Shown here: positions 39,150 through 50,900 of the stretch, in pieces
Numbering within the stretch: the stretch's first letter is position 1
How the letters are laid out: each line of letters opens with the position of its first letter
Notes under the pieces: model-generated
The model's input: the letters and a program-made list of their open reading frames with translations, nothing else
The model's database searches: none
Told to the model about the DNA's origin: nothing
Origin: Paramacrobiotus metropolitanus
Lineage: Eukaryota; Tardigrada; Eutardigrada; Parachela; Macrobiotidae
DNA: 64,000 nucleotides
Assembly: GCF_019649055.1 (NCBI RefSeq)
Contig: NW_026570230.1
Coordinates: forward strand, 1 to 64,000
Direction of reading: 5' to 3'
Translations under genes and position numbers: made by a program

Positions 39150-39448
39150 TCAGGATAGGACAGTGACAGCCGCCCACGCTGGCGACCGCATACTTCGTAA
39201 CCAGCGAAGTCCATCAAATGAAAGTGGCTCGGCTCGCTACCCGGCGGCAGGCCTGCCGTCCATTCTTTACGGCACAAACTGCACTCGCATTTGCTTTTAA
39301 ACAATTTTAATTCGTTTCCCAATACTGTAAAAACTAAGCAAATTACAGTGGCACCAGAAAAATTATAAAGCCACGCATGATCCACAGAAAACAGAGCCCC
39401 AACGATCAGGCTTATCACAACTGTTGAGAAGAGCAAAACAGCGTTCAT
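39134..39448 (-). CDS. Small membrane protein of the giant element
   Basis: 104 codons from ATG. Two hydrophobic segments (about residues 3-20 and 27-48) are followed by a cysteine pair motif CECSLCRKEW and a polar tail. It could sit in the ER or plasma membrane. It is far too short for an envelope glycoprotein; a viroporin-like or accessory membrane role is conceivable (inference). Its 3' end overlaps the next ORF. Confidence 0.55.
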   Translation of the reverse strand: MNAVLLFSTVVISLIVGALFSVDHAWLYNFSGATVICLVFTVLGNELKLFKSKCECSLCRKEWTAGLPPGSEPSHFHLMDFAGYEVCGRQRGRLSLSYPECIPA

Positions 39449-39615
39449 TTTTAAATATCAACAGCGCAGCAGCTTTAAAATTGTACACGATTATGCGTGC
39501 CACACTGAGATATTATTAGAGACGCACAAAAAGGCAGAAAACAACGAGAGATTCAAACAAAAAGGCCGATATAGTTTAAATCATCCCGCCGTTTCTTAAA
39601 AATACAAACGGCCGA

Positions 39616-40080
39616 TCACAAGCAGGTAAAACGGATTCCACGCAAGGAATGACGCTGCACAACAATGGGCTTACGCTTCTTCTTCGGTTTCTGATCGGAG
39701 CCGAAGTCTTCGTCCACCCACAGCATATCCACAGGTAACGTTTTGACTGGATCCGGAATATCCAGCTTGTTCTCTGCCCACCAGTCAGCAAGATCGGAGG
39801 CAGGCTCCTTCCAATCCTCCAAATCGCCAGATCCCCAAACATTCGGGACAGGTTCATCAGTTTCAGCCGCTGGTTCAGCTGGCTGTTGAATTTCAGGTTC
39901 AGACCATCGAATACGGCCACAAAAACCCGGGCCGAAATTTTCGCAGTCAACGCAGCAGAGTTCTTCTTCCCAGTGTTTTTTCTGTTCAGCCTCTGCAGCC
40001 TTTTCAGCCCTCCAGCGGAGACGACGAGTGCGGGGAGACTCCGGTCTTGGTGACAGGTGAAGGGCTGTACCGATTTTGTA
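39616..40080 (-). CDS. Accessory coding segment with CCVDC motif
   Basis: The better of two overlapping frames reads RRLRWRAEKAAEAEQKKHW, then ELCCVDCENFGPGFCGRI, an acidic Pro/Glu part, then WAENKLDIPDPVKTLPVDML and a KPKKKRKPI cluster before the stop. It is acidic and Trp-rich with a cysteine cluster and a possible nuclear signal. The start is not clear: a stop lies just upstream, so it is probably reached by splicing near 40,080. The alternative ATG frame at 40,106 has poorer composition. Confidence 0.5.
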   Translation of the reverse strand, partial: YKIGTALHLSPRPESPRTRRLRWRAEKAAEAEQKKHWEEELCCVDCENFGPGFCGRIRWSEPEIQQPAEPAAETDEPVPNVWGSGDLEDWKEPASDLADWWAENKLDIPDPVKTLPVDMLWVDEDFGSDQKPKKKRKPIVVQRHSLRGIRFTCL

Positions 40081-40193
40081 AACTCAAGAAAAGAAAAGAT
40101 AGTCATTTCAAACTGTGAAAAACGCTATATCGTGGCCGAGTAGAAAACAGGATAACGTAAAGAGCCTATTACATGCTGTGTTGCAGGGAACAG

Positions 40194-41024
40194 CTACACC
40201 GCAGCGCCCATATCATCATCATCATCACGGCGTGGGCAGTGACGTTTGGCGATTGAAGCATCCAGTTTGCCCGGGCCGCGTTTCTCCTGTCCTTCCGCCA
40301 AAAGCCAACGGACTTTCAGTTCCTGCCTTTTTTGACCAGGTAAGCGTTGTTGTGCAGTATCCAAGCGTTGATAATAACGCTGCTCCGCTTCCAAGCGTAA
40401 ATCTTCATCAATCATCGAAACATCATCCATAATATGTTGATTATAGACATCCACGAGTGTGACGACAGCTCCACGATCACCAATCTCTCCCGGGTGATAA
40501 TTCAAGGCAGTGAGAAACTCCACAGGGTTCCGCACAACATTAATACCGAAATTGCGTCGGAGCTCGCAGACAATCTGCCCAATGAGCCATCCTTGACGGA
40601 AATCCACCCGCAGGTAACGAAGTAAAGCGTAATGTGCATCTTTTGACAGGTCCAAAGTGTGAACAAAGCGGTTATATTTGTCCACCATCATCTGCGAACC
40701 GTTATGAAAAATCTTGCCACGGAAACGCAGACGGGTGTCCGGGTGCAATTCCACATATTCAGCATCTGGACTATAATGAGAACGTTGCAGACCAGAGGGA
40801 GGAATGTAGCTCAGCGCTCCACGAGCATAATCATGCGGAGACGGAGGAACGCCACAATCCACCATACGCGTCGACCATTCGAATGTTGGTTCTGGCCATC
40901 CAACATGAGGATCAGGATTCTCTGGCGGCGGAATGTCCGCTTCAACTTGTACCGAATCCTCCGAGGAACTGGTGGTATCCTCATGTTTGAAGGAAGGATG
41001 TGACGGCACTTTTGGACGATGCAT
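40194..41024 (-). CDS. Accessory ORF of the giant element, 276 residues
   Basis: Intact frame from ATG (MHRPKVPSHPSF). The first 60 residues are Ser/acidic/proline-rich. The centre looks globular (YVELHPDTRLRFRGKIF, ALLRYLRVDFRQGWLIGQI, VEFLTALNYHPGEIGDRG), and a helical acidic/basic tail ends in a KR-rich stretch and a run of Asp. The end suggests nuclear targeting (inference). No known family is recognised. Its position downstream of integrase is where retroviruses carry env and accessory genes, but there is no signal peptide or membrane segment. Confidence 0.65.
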   Translation of the reverse strand: MHRPKVPSHPSFKHEDTTSSSEDSVQVEADIPPPENPDPHVGWPEPTFEWSTRMVDCGVPPSPHDYARGALSYIPPSGLQRSHYSPDAEYVELHPDTRLRFRGKIFHNGSQMMVDKYNRFVHTLDLSKDAHYALLRYLRVDFRQGWLIGQIVCELRRNFGINVVRNPVEFLTALNYHPGEIGDRGAVVTLVDVYNQHIMDDVSMIDEDLRLEAEQRYYQRLDTAQQRLPGQKRQELKVRWLLAEGQEKRGPGKLDASIAKRHCPRRDDDDDMGAAV

Positions 41025-41089
41025 TGCAGCGGTATATCAGAAATTGTCAGCCGTAAAATCCGTGTAAAGAAGGAGCAAATTCGCACAAG

Positions 41090-41379
41090 ACTGAGGGCGA
41101 GTTAATAAATGACGCTGATCTTGCAGGTAAAAATCTCATTCGCGGTCGGCTAAAAGCGGCTTTCCTATGCAGCTGATGTGCAGAAAGAGCAACGAACGCT
41201 ACTACGTCACCGCGGACTATCCAATGGCGACTACGCGCACCTCATCAGTACGTACAAACAATTTGTGAATTTTCCAGACAGCTTGGATGCATTGAGGGTA
41301 AAATTTCAATTCTTAAAATTCAAAAATAAAATAAAATAAAATAAAATAAATGTACACATTTACACGGCCGCTCGGCCAT
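41090..41379. repeat. Spacer with short AAAAT microsatellite
   Basis: A noncoding spacer containing about six AAAAT/AAATA units at about 41,322-41,352. Confidence 0.6.
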
Positions 41380-41889
41380 TTAATCCAGATTACATAAGGT
41401 ACAGATCCGGCAAAATTTCACTAAATCAGACTTCATTGCAGGCCAGAAAAACCGAAGGTTTTTGTACAAGTAATCATATGGCGAAATGGCACTGCCATAC
41501 TTATGAAGCAACCGACGGTGTACTGATTCAACTAATATTTTACGCCATTGAAACGGGATCAGAATTTTAGGGATTCTTTTCTGGATATCCTCTCTTTCGC
41601 CGAAATGGCAGATAATGCCTTTTATTTTCAGCACTAAAGGAAGATGCCAGGCCGCGTATGCGGATTCCTCCAGAGTGCAGTCTCCATCAACAACGGCGTC
41701 CCACAACATCATGTCACTACACTCCATTTGTCGATACTTCCAGAATTCCTGTTTATCCAGGGCATCATCGGATATTACACCCTGAGGCCAGAACTGCTCA
41801 ATCGGACGTGCCCAAGCCGGGGCTGGTAGAATTTTGTCTTCTACAACGGCCAGGGAAGGCTTCGATGATTGTGCAGACACAATCTCCAT
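41380..41889 (-). CDS. Extra integrase-type zinc-finger ORF (third copy)
   Basis: 169 codons starting just after pol, ATG at 41,889; the frame is open further upstream to about 41,990. The C-terminal half follows the pattern of the integrase N-terminal domain: IPFQWRKILV, then HRRLLH, then FFWPAMKSDL and CRICTLC, as an HX4H...CX2C site. The upstream part (FWKYRQMECSDMMLW) also lines up with the two copies in pol. There is no DDE core after it, so it cannot be an integrase by itself; a nucleic-acid-binding or integration-targeting partner is possible (inference). Confidence 0.7.
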   Translation of the reverse strand: MEIVSAQSSKPSLAVVEDKILPAPAWARPIEQFWPQGVISDDALDKQEFWKYRQMECSDMMLWDAVVDGDCTLEESAYAAWHLPLVLKIKGIICHFGEREDIQKRIPKILIPFQWRKILVESVHRRLLHKYGSAISPYDYLYKNLRFFWPAMKSDLVKFCRICTLCNLD

Positions 41890-41969
41890 TGCATTACAGG
41901 TAATGGGCGGGGAATCACTGGCTAACGGCTCAACTGGTCCCGATTGGCCCCCTCCCGGCTGGGATACAT

Positions 41970-44900
41970 TCAGGATAGCCGGATCTCTATTATTTTAGCC
42001 ATACGCTTTTTACCATCAACCGACGGGTCTCTTTTGCGTTTTTTGTCGTTCATCCGGTTAATAAATCTCTCCACAGGTTTCACCACACGCCCGGAGCGGG
42101 TTTTAAGCAATGGAACCGCTTCCATCTGGTTATCCAGATATTCAGCATACTCAGCATCAAGGCGCGACGATGCTGAGTCCATGGACGGAATCACCGGCGG
42201 CGGCGCGGGCGCCTCAACCAATTCATCGGGGCATTCCTTCTCCACACAGTCGAGCAATTTCGGTAAGTGCTCGTCTTGTAAAATGGTATCAACGTCGCGG
42301 AAATTATACGGTTTTAGGCGGCTGACATGGACTGTGTCAGTTTTAACGTTCCCACGCCTATTACTTTTTACTACATAATGCACTGGCCCTGACTGACGCA
42401 CAATTTCCCATCCAGCAGTCCAACGGGGCATAAGGGATGGATTCTTCCCCACTTTCCGATGTAACACGTATACCAAAACTTGATCTCCCGGTTTATACGA
42501 TACATGTGAGATACTTGCATCGTAACGAATTTTGTCCTTAAGCTTATGGCGAAACTCTTCTGCATTCACCAAGTCCAGGGCCTCACCAAGGCCGCGCTGC
42601 ATCTGCTGTACATATACGTGAGCGGGAATCACGAAATCCTCTTCAAAAGGCAGGAAATTATTTATCGGTAAGCGCATCTCGGTGCCATGCATCATGAAGA
42701 ATGGTGTGCGGCCCGTTCGCTCCACAACTTTGCTGTTAAAGGCAGCACAAAGTGCTGGGAGGAATATATCCCAGTCACTTTGCTGTTCATTAACATACTT
42801 CGCTAGCGCCTTTTTGATTTCCCCTACGCGTTTTTCGACAAGTCCGTTGCCCTGCTGGTGGCCTGACGCCGTCGGTGCGTGAGCAACCCCAGCGAGAGCG
42901 AGAAGCTCTCGAAACATTTCAGACATGAAATTACTGCCGCGGTCTGAGGTGATGTGTACAGGCATGCCAAAGACTGTCAGTATGCGACGATAAAAGAACA
43001 ACGCCAATGTGGCAGCGTCATTTCTCTCAACTGCCTCTGCGACTATATATTTGCTCCCGTAATCGACAGCGATTATTATGTTTTTATTTCCAGATTCCGT
43101 CGTTGGGAGGGCCGGAGCAACGTCAATTGCCCAAACTAACCGAGGAGGGACGGTCGGGTTTGACTGCAGAGCGCCGGCCGGAGCCGTGGCAAGAGGATTT
43201 TGCGCAAGGCACGCCGGGCAAGAGGCACAATAATTTTTAACAGACTCGAACATACGGGGCCAATAAAAATACTTGTACATTCTTTTATAGGTGGCTAAAA
43301 CTCCCAAGTGTGCCGCTAATGGTGAGTCATGATTATCCTGAAGGAATTGAAGGCGCCAGTGCACGGGCACATACATGCAATAGTAAATTTTCCGGTTTAA
43401 CTCAAACTTGTAGTATACAACGCCCTGTTTCACCACAAACTTGTTTAGATGTAATTTCTCGTGCTCTGACATTTTTTCCTTTTTATTTTCTAGGAGCAGT
43501 CGCCATCGGACAATCCGGGCATCGCGAGACTGCTCCTCAGCCCAGTGTGAGGCTTTGTCATCCGTAATCAACTTTTGAACTTTATCAGCGTCAAAGGCTT
43601 GCATGTCCTCCTGGGAGACTGCCTTCACTTCAGCCGACATCATTTCGAACCGGATATCCACATAATCTCTCTCCAAAACCGCAAAGCAACATTCAATCAT
43701 CGCTGCATCACCGGCAAAAGGGTAAGTTTGCCGATAGTCAAATTCGATATCCGAGTCATCCGAGTCGGGTTCCGGTTGCTCTCCTGGATTTCTGCTCAAG
43801 GCGTCAGCAATAACGTTCTCTTTGCCAGGTATGTGAACAGGTTTAGTGTTAAATTGCTGGATATACAACGCCCAGCGCCCGAGGCGGCCAGCGGCATCGC
43901 GCATATTATTGAGAAAGACCAGCGCCTGGTGATCAGTTTGGACTTCAAACTGATAGTCTGACAAATAATGCTTCCACTTCTTTAAGGCACAGATAACCGC
44001 GTAAGCTTCAAGCTCAGTAGGGAAGTACAGTCTTTTCTGTGTTTCAGTCAACTTGCGGTTTAGATACGCGATAGGACGCCAGTTCGTCGGCACATCAGTC
44101 GGTTTATCCCGCGGGCACTGCATAAGTACTGCCCCCACAGCGATAGTACTAGCATCCACGATAACTCGCGACAAAGCCTCAGGGTCATAACGGGCCAAGA
44201 CCGGCGCCGTCACCAAGGACTCCTTCAATTGCTCAACAGCCCTACACTGATCCGTTCCCCATTCAAAGGTAACTTTTTTAGGAATTAATTTTTGGAGCGG
44301 CTCCGCAATCTCTTGAAAATTCTTAATAAATTGGCGATAATATCCTACCATGCCTAGGAACCGTAATATGTCTTTTTTGTCTTTTATAGGGCCAAATTCT
44401 TTAACCGCCTGGATCTTCTCTGGATCCGTGCTGATACCGAACTGATCAACTGTATGACCTAAGAACGTTATTGAATTCACAAATAATTCTGTCTTTTCAG
44501 GATTAGTGGTCCAGCCGCATTCCTGGAGCCGCAGGAAAAGCTCCTGTAAGTCTCGCATATGATCAGCCAGGTTTTTACTGAAGACAATAATGTCATCAAT
44601 AAAAACCAACACGTTTCTCCACTTCATGTTCGCAAGAGTCAAATCCATGGCGCGCTGGAAAGCCGAAGGCGCGTCCTTCATTCCAAAAAGTAAGACTTTA
44701 TATTGAAACGTAAACTCTTCTCCCACCATCGTTGTTTTACACCGGTCTTCTGGTTTGATTTTTATTTGCCAAAAGCCACTTTTTAAATCAATTTTGCTAA
44801 AGACCGTAGCTTTATCGAGGGCATTTAATATGTCGTCAACTCTGGGAAGCGGGTAACTGCTGCCCATTAATCTTTCGTTAAGCTTACGGAAATCCACGGT

Positions 44901-46864
44901 TAAACGCCGGGATTTATCCTTCTTTTTTACGATGCAAATAGGACTTCCCCACGCCGAATTTGTTGGCTCAATAATACCGTCTTTAATCATTTCCTGTGTT
45001 TTAGCTTGGAGCCATTTTCGATCTTCAAACGATGTACGGTACGGAGGAGTTCTAACCGGCAAACTTGTGCCTGTATCCACGGAGTGCTCATAAATGGTAC
45101 AACATCCCACTGGACGCGCTTTAGTCGGTAAGACTGACTTTGCCTGATAAAAAATAGCTTTCAATTCATCCTTGCTGGGACAGATATCACCAACTTTAAT
45201 CTTTGCGAAAGTTTCCTCTGTTTCAGGGTCAACAGTGACAGGAGCGGACGGCTGCGACTGCATCGCCACACATTCATGAATTTTCTCCGGCACAGGAACG
45301 CCCTTGACATCACTGGGAACGCCACTAATCGCTTCTTGACAACTCTCCTGGAACTCTGGAGAGTCCATCTGATAGACCGCATCGACAAGCGCGACTTCAC
45401 CCAGGTTAGTTTCCTCGTTCAAAACCAGTGGTTTATCGGAAACATTAACGACGCAGACTCTACAATTACCGTACTCATTCAGTGTTAGAACGCCATCCAG
45501 CAGCACAGCATTTTTATTTGTTTCAGGAATTTTTCCTTCGTAGAGAAATGGCTGAGTATATAAATACTCATCCTGGAATTCCATAAATTGCTCATCGGAC
45601 ATAGACGTCGTAGCGCGAATAATTCCCTGCGAATGGGGCTGAATTATCACCGGAGAAGCCGGAAACAGTTCCATTTTAAAACAATCGATCGGACCGGGTT
45701 CTGGTTCGAAGCGGTAAATATCATGTTCTACCGAATTAACTTCAACCTGTGCTTGCGCTTGTTTCAGATGGGCGTCTCTGTACGCCAGTTCGATGACATC
45801 CTTCGAGTACACGCATGCTGGGATATCTGTGGATTCACGGACGTCCTGAGACCGTTTGGGCAAGTTTTTAGCCACCGGCAACTGCTGAACAGGGACTGGT
45901 TGCACAGTTTCGGCCGACATTTGGCTTGCAGCCTCGCACTCTGCGTATTCTCGTCTTATTCTACGACTGTAGCTGGACTTTTTACGCCTGGGAGAGCTCC
46001 TTCCCGAACCTTCCGGTGATGGTTCGTAATTTCCCACAGTGGGTTGTGCTGGATTAACAGCTGCAGATTCACTCAGTGCCTTCCGTTTCTGAATTTCGTT
46101 CCAGATTTCCCACTGTTCGTTGATGTCGACATCTACAGGGGAGTCGTAAGATGCCCTGACTGCCGGAGGAAGCAAATCGGACATTTGGTCACTGATCAAC
46201 TTATTCTCCTGCGGTGAGTTACCAATTAATTGGGAGTTTATTTCTCTTTGCTTCTCCGCCTGTTTATCTTCGTAGGAGGTCGGACACGGGCCGATATTGA
46301 TAGGCTTCATGCCGTCAGCGGGAATAAAGCTACCGTTTTCGAATTCACCTGCTGGCGCCGGGTTATCCACAGAAAAGGTAACCTTACGTTTTCCTGTAGC
46401 TTTCTGTGCGTGTAATTGCTCCGTGCGTTTCAAGGTTTCAAAATGCCGGCGGTCATTCACTGAATTTCGGCAAACGTCGCAGTTCTTTTCGTAACGTTCG
46501 ATTTCGATAATACAATCAGGCCAATAAAATAATTTCACTAAATACGGATATAATTTTTCATGCCGGCCATACGCTTGCTTATGAATTAAAATCTCGTGGA
46601 AGCAGGCGATTAATTTCTGTCGCCATTGGTGCGGCACGTAAATCCGTGGGCAAGCGCCGCTATGATCAGGTACCCTACACAATATTCCTTCACAAATTAC
46701 GAATCTGTTAATCTCATATTTGGTAAAATTCGTATTAGCATGTGACGGCTTTTTGTACATTTTGTACCACATCCGGCTATCAACGCACTGCTGCTGAGTT
46801 TCGCGCCAAAACTGTGGATCTCTGAAACGTTGCTCCGAGGGAAACAACTGTTTGTCCTGTGCCT
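41970..46864 (-). CDS. Pol polyprotein: zinc finger, RT, RNase H, integrase
   Basis: One open frame of about 1,625 codons without a clear ATG (numbers from 46,847), so it is expected as a Gag-Pol product after frameshifting. Residues about 1-135 resemble an integrase N-terminal region with an HX4H and CX2C zinc site (HEILIH, CDVC). RT is at about 575-790 (LTVDFRKLN; active site VFIDDIIVF, F replacing the usual Y). RNase H is at about 880-1,000 (VDAS, TDHQALVF). The usual integrase zinc finger follows (HDSPLAAH, CASC near 1,207), then the DD-35-E core (AIDVAP near 1,240; TSDRGSNF near 1,304; GNGLVEKR near 1,340). A GPY/F-like module lies near 1,480. Ty3/gypsy order. No stops, so probably functional. 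Confidence 0.93.
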
Positions 46865-47995
46865 ATCCATCGGCGTCATCCACTTCTTCAACTCTGGATT
46901 CCGTGCCATGTAAGACGGATAATCGTGGGTTTCATCGACGTCTCTGCGGTCGCGCTCAACAGGTATAACATTAAGTAATTTATTATCCATACTCAGACAT
47001 TCCACCGACTTTGACGATTTGTCTAACACGCCCATATACAAATATTTCGCAGCCGGATGCTGCTTCAAAACCGAATCCATTGACGAAATTTGAATCGGAA
47101 GTTGTAGGGAATCGTCACCCCCACGAACTAGACTGGAGCCAGAATTAGGCACAGGACTGACCGATGCCGAAAACGAGGTACTTGAACTGCTTGCCGGAGA
47201 CGGCGGCAAAACTTTTTCCTTTTTAATTGGCGGCTGAGGAGACGCTTGTTCTCTCCCCCGCGAACTTAACTGCATATTACTTACAATTATTTCACCGCCT
47301 CCCCCACGAACTTGACTTGGTTCTGGGTTTTTCTCCGTCTTAATTTCCTTTTTAATTACAGGTTTGACCGGTTACTCTGCTACCGAGGCCGCTCTCGGCA
47401 AGTATTGCCTGATCATTTCCTGGACTACACTTCGCCCAAATTCCTCATCACGCTGATCAGATCCCTTTTTAATCGGAGCTACCTGAACTGGTGTAGTTTC
47501 TTTAACTTCCGTTTTCACCGGGGCATCAGCCACTTTTGTCACTGGTGGCGACGGGACTGGACGCGGCCACTCCTGCTTAGCCTTTTGTAAGTGCAGAATA
47601 CAGATTTCTGGATCAGCCTTTGCTAGAATTAAATGAGCTGACTCATATGGTACAAATTTTGCTTCTTTAGCGACACCAATGCGCTCTGTTGACATCAACG
47701 CGGGAATTGCGGGTGACGGCTTAACTCCCACTGGAATTAGCGGATCAAAATCGTGCGAGCGGATAATATCCGACATCAGGTGAGTTTCGCGACGGAAGAA
47801 TGCCGGAGCATTAGGCTGTCTGCGCGAGAGACGCCACGTCATAGTATTCATATCTAAAATAAAAGGCTTTGTAGCTAAAAAGTCTAAACCTAAAACAACG
47901 TGGTCCCTATCGAAAGTGGAACTCACAAGAACTGCGTGCTCAAAAGCCATCCCGAATTCATGGATGGGCATCAAGCGTCGGCAACAGGCACACAT
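46697..47995 (-). CDS. Protease-like frame of the giant element, interrupted by one stop
   Basis: The frame runs from 47,995 to 46,697 with a single TAA at 47,372-47,374. The first part has a retropepsin-like second half (HVVLGLDFLATKPFILD), but I cannot find the catalytic D-T/S-G motif before it; the frame is closed just upstream by a stop. After the TAA the same frame continues (KKEIKTEKNPEPSQVRGGG) into a Ser/Pro-rich segment and a region YLYMGVLDKSSKSVECLSMD. Either protease needs stop readthrough and frameshifting, or the copy is damaged, or protease activity is supplied in trans. Confidence 0.6.
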
Positions 47996-50900
47996 GATCC
48001 GCTAGAGGATACTGCGAAAAGTCCTGGACTTCCATTTTGTTGCACTGCGGCGTCGGAGAAGACAAACCAGCAGGTAAGTCCAACTCCATCATGTTTATTT
48101 GCTGCTGTGGATTGTTGTATCGAGCCAACAATTCTGCAGACGGCTCATACTGTCGAGGAAGAACAAATTGATTTGTACACCCGGCAGCCGGATGAAGACC
48201 ATGACAGCGGAAGCAGATTTCGACACCGCGATTTGTGCGCCATTTATCTTTCAGGATATTTCGTTCATCAAATGGAGGCTGGCTACCCGCCTGCTGATTT
48301 TGCCGATAATTTTGGTTATTTTGCTGACGATTATTGTTGTTGTTATAACCACCGCGTCCGCATAAATAATTATTATTATTTCGGTAATTTCCACGATTAT
48401 TACCGCCATTATAATTGTTGTTATTCGCAGGGCCATCCTGTTGGTACTGTGGATCAAAGTTCTGAACCGGTTGCTGAAACTGCGGTTGCATAACTGGCAT
48501 CATCGGATTCATCATCTGAACTGGGACAGGCATAGGAGCCTGCATAGGAATTGGCTGTGGGAAGGTCTGCGCAAATTGTACCGGGTGTTGTTCAACGAAT
48601 GGTGGCTGTGAATACACCGGAACTGGAACAAATTGCGGCTGGGGAACATTCAGGACAGGTTGGATTGGAGCCACTGAATTCTGCGGCTGCGGAATCACCG
48701 TTTCCGTATACGAACGTGAATATCCACCGCGATTGTTGCCATAATTTCCGCGGCCTCCCCGGTTTGAATAATAATTTGCTCTTTGAGACGAGCCGCCACG
48801 GCCGCCTCGACTTTCATAATTCGAATTATTATTATTATTATTACCAGCGCTTCTGGGCTCTGTAGGAGCATTTTTCTGAGTTGATTCAGGTGTCTTCTTA
48901 TCTTTATTCATTCGCTTCCATAACTTCTCGCACTCCTGCAGTTTCTTTTCAAATTCCGTGTAATTTTTAGGCGCTGCATTATATATCTCGCGGAACCACG
49001 CCGGTCTGTGCTCCTGAACGCCTTCTTGGAGTGCTTCAACCTGTTCCTCGTCGGATACTTTTAGTTCTCCGAACCACGGGAGAAAGCTATCCAGGTAAGC
49101 ACGAACAGGCTCATAAAACTCCAATTTGCGATTATTCATTTTCCGACGAATATCGGCTTTAGAAAGAGAGCCGTTAAAATGCTCTACAATAGCCGGCTTA
49201 AAGAAATCTGACCACGATTTGCCTTTATTGTCTTTCCAGAATTTTTCAAACCATTGAAAGGACGGCCCGGTGAATGCACCGATTACTCTGCGACACGTTG
49301 TTTCATCATTCCAGTTATTCGTGGCTCTGCATTGTTCAACATTCATGAGCCACCTTTGAATTTTTTCTGGATGAGCGTCATCAAAGGCAAGTAATTTCAT
49401 GCCTCCCATCATTTTATCACCGTCTTTTTCAGCAAATTTCGCCAATAGTTCAACAACGCTTTCCTGTGTAAGCGTCGTTCTATCCGAAATTTGAGTCTGT
49501 TTAATCAGCCATTCCTCCAGCTGGGGATTTCTGGACGTAGACTCATTGCTGGCCGTGCTACTGGGGCGACGGTGTTCGTCTTCCAGTAGAATATCATCCC
49601 CAAATTCGTTTTCTGTATCTGAACTATCCCTGTGTTCAGATCCACGCATCGGGCGGCCAGAGTCATCAGCTGTTCTTTTTAGAATTTCCTGCCGTAAGTC
49701 TGTTGGCTTATTTTTCTTTTGTTTGACAGGTGCCGTTTCCTTGAGAATTTGACTCTCTGAGGACGAGCGAGGCATGGAGTGAGCCTCCGAAAATTCAACT
49801 CGTGCTTCCTGTCTGGGTCTCCGCAAAATACCAGCTGGATTACTGCCAGTAGGTAACGGTTGTTCAACAGATGATGAGAAATTCTGTGGATTGAAGAGTG
49901 AAAATTGCGGAGGACATAGCACATCTCCCGTCGCTACAGGGGGTTCCCTTTGAAAATGTCTTTCATTGCCACTATGAGTGACGCCCGGATTTCGAAATCG
50001 GAGTAGCTCCTCGGCCGCTTGTTTAAGATCATCTTCCATTTTGGTAAGTTGCTCTTGCTTTTCATACCATTGTGCCCTAAGCTGGGTGTTTTCTTCATAC
50101 AACCGATTACATTTGTCCGCTTTCTCATAAGCATCTGCCTGTGCTTTATTCTTCGCCTGAGTCGCATTCTCACAATTATCACATTTTTTATTATTTTTAA
50201 AATCATTTAACTTCTTTTGAGCTTTCTTAACATTTTCCCGTTCCGTATTCAACAAGCTCTGTAACCTTTCAATTTCCTTTTGGGACAAATCATCCTTTTC
50301 CTTAGGAATATGCATCGGGCCGACCGAAGACTTATTGTTGAGCTGAACTCTCACATGCGTGAGATCCCGTTGAAGGGACTCTTCAGCGTCTTTAGCCCGC
50401 TTCTTTTCATCGTCCAAATCTTTGGTGAGTTTTGTGGACAAATTCTGCTCATCAGTCAGTTTTTTATTTGTGACTTTGTGCGCATCTTTTTCGGCGGACA
50501 AATCCCTCAGTGCTTTATTCAGTTTTTGGTCTAAATCAGCAATTTGTTTTGCTGTGTCCGGTGTTGGTTGGGCATTGAGACCATCAATTGTAGCTTTCGC
50601 ACTTGAAAAATCTCTCTGAGCGTCTTCCAACTGTTTTTCCAATTTACGATTCGTGTCTGTTATGGTATCGCGCTCATCTTTCATTGCATTAAATGCGACT
50701 TCCGCATTTCTGTTGGCTTGTCTTAAACCATGCAGATTATCATTCGCAATGCGTATTTCGTTGGCCAATCTGTCATTTTCTATTTGTTCATTTTCAAATT
50801 TAATACGCATTTCATTGAAATCGTTTTGGAATTTCAATTTTTCATTTCGTTCCGCATCGACGCGAGCGTCTAACGACACTGTATTACCCATTTCATCAAC

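Noticed and set aside
39576-40106. 176-codon ATG frame on the minus strand
   Set aside because: An overlapping frame has far more protein-like composition (acidic, Trp, CCVDC, KKKRK), so this one is probably its shadow.
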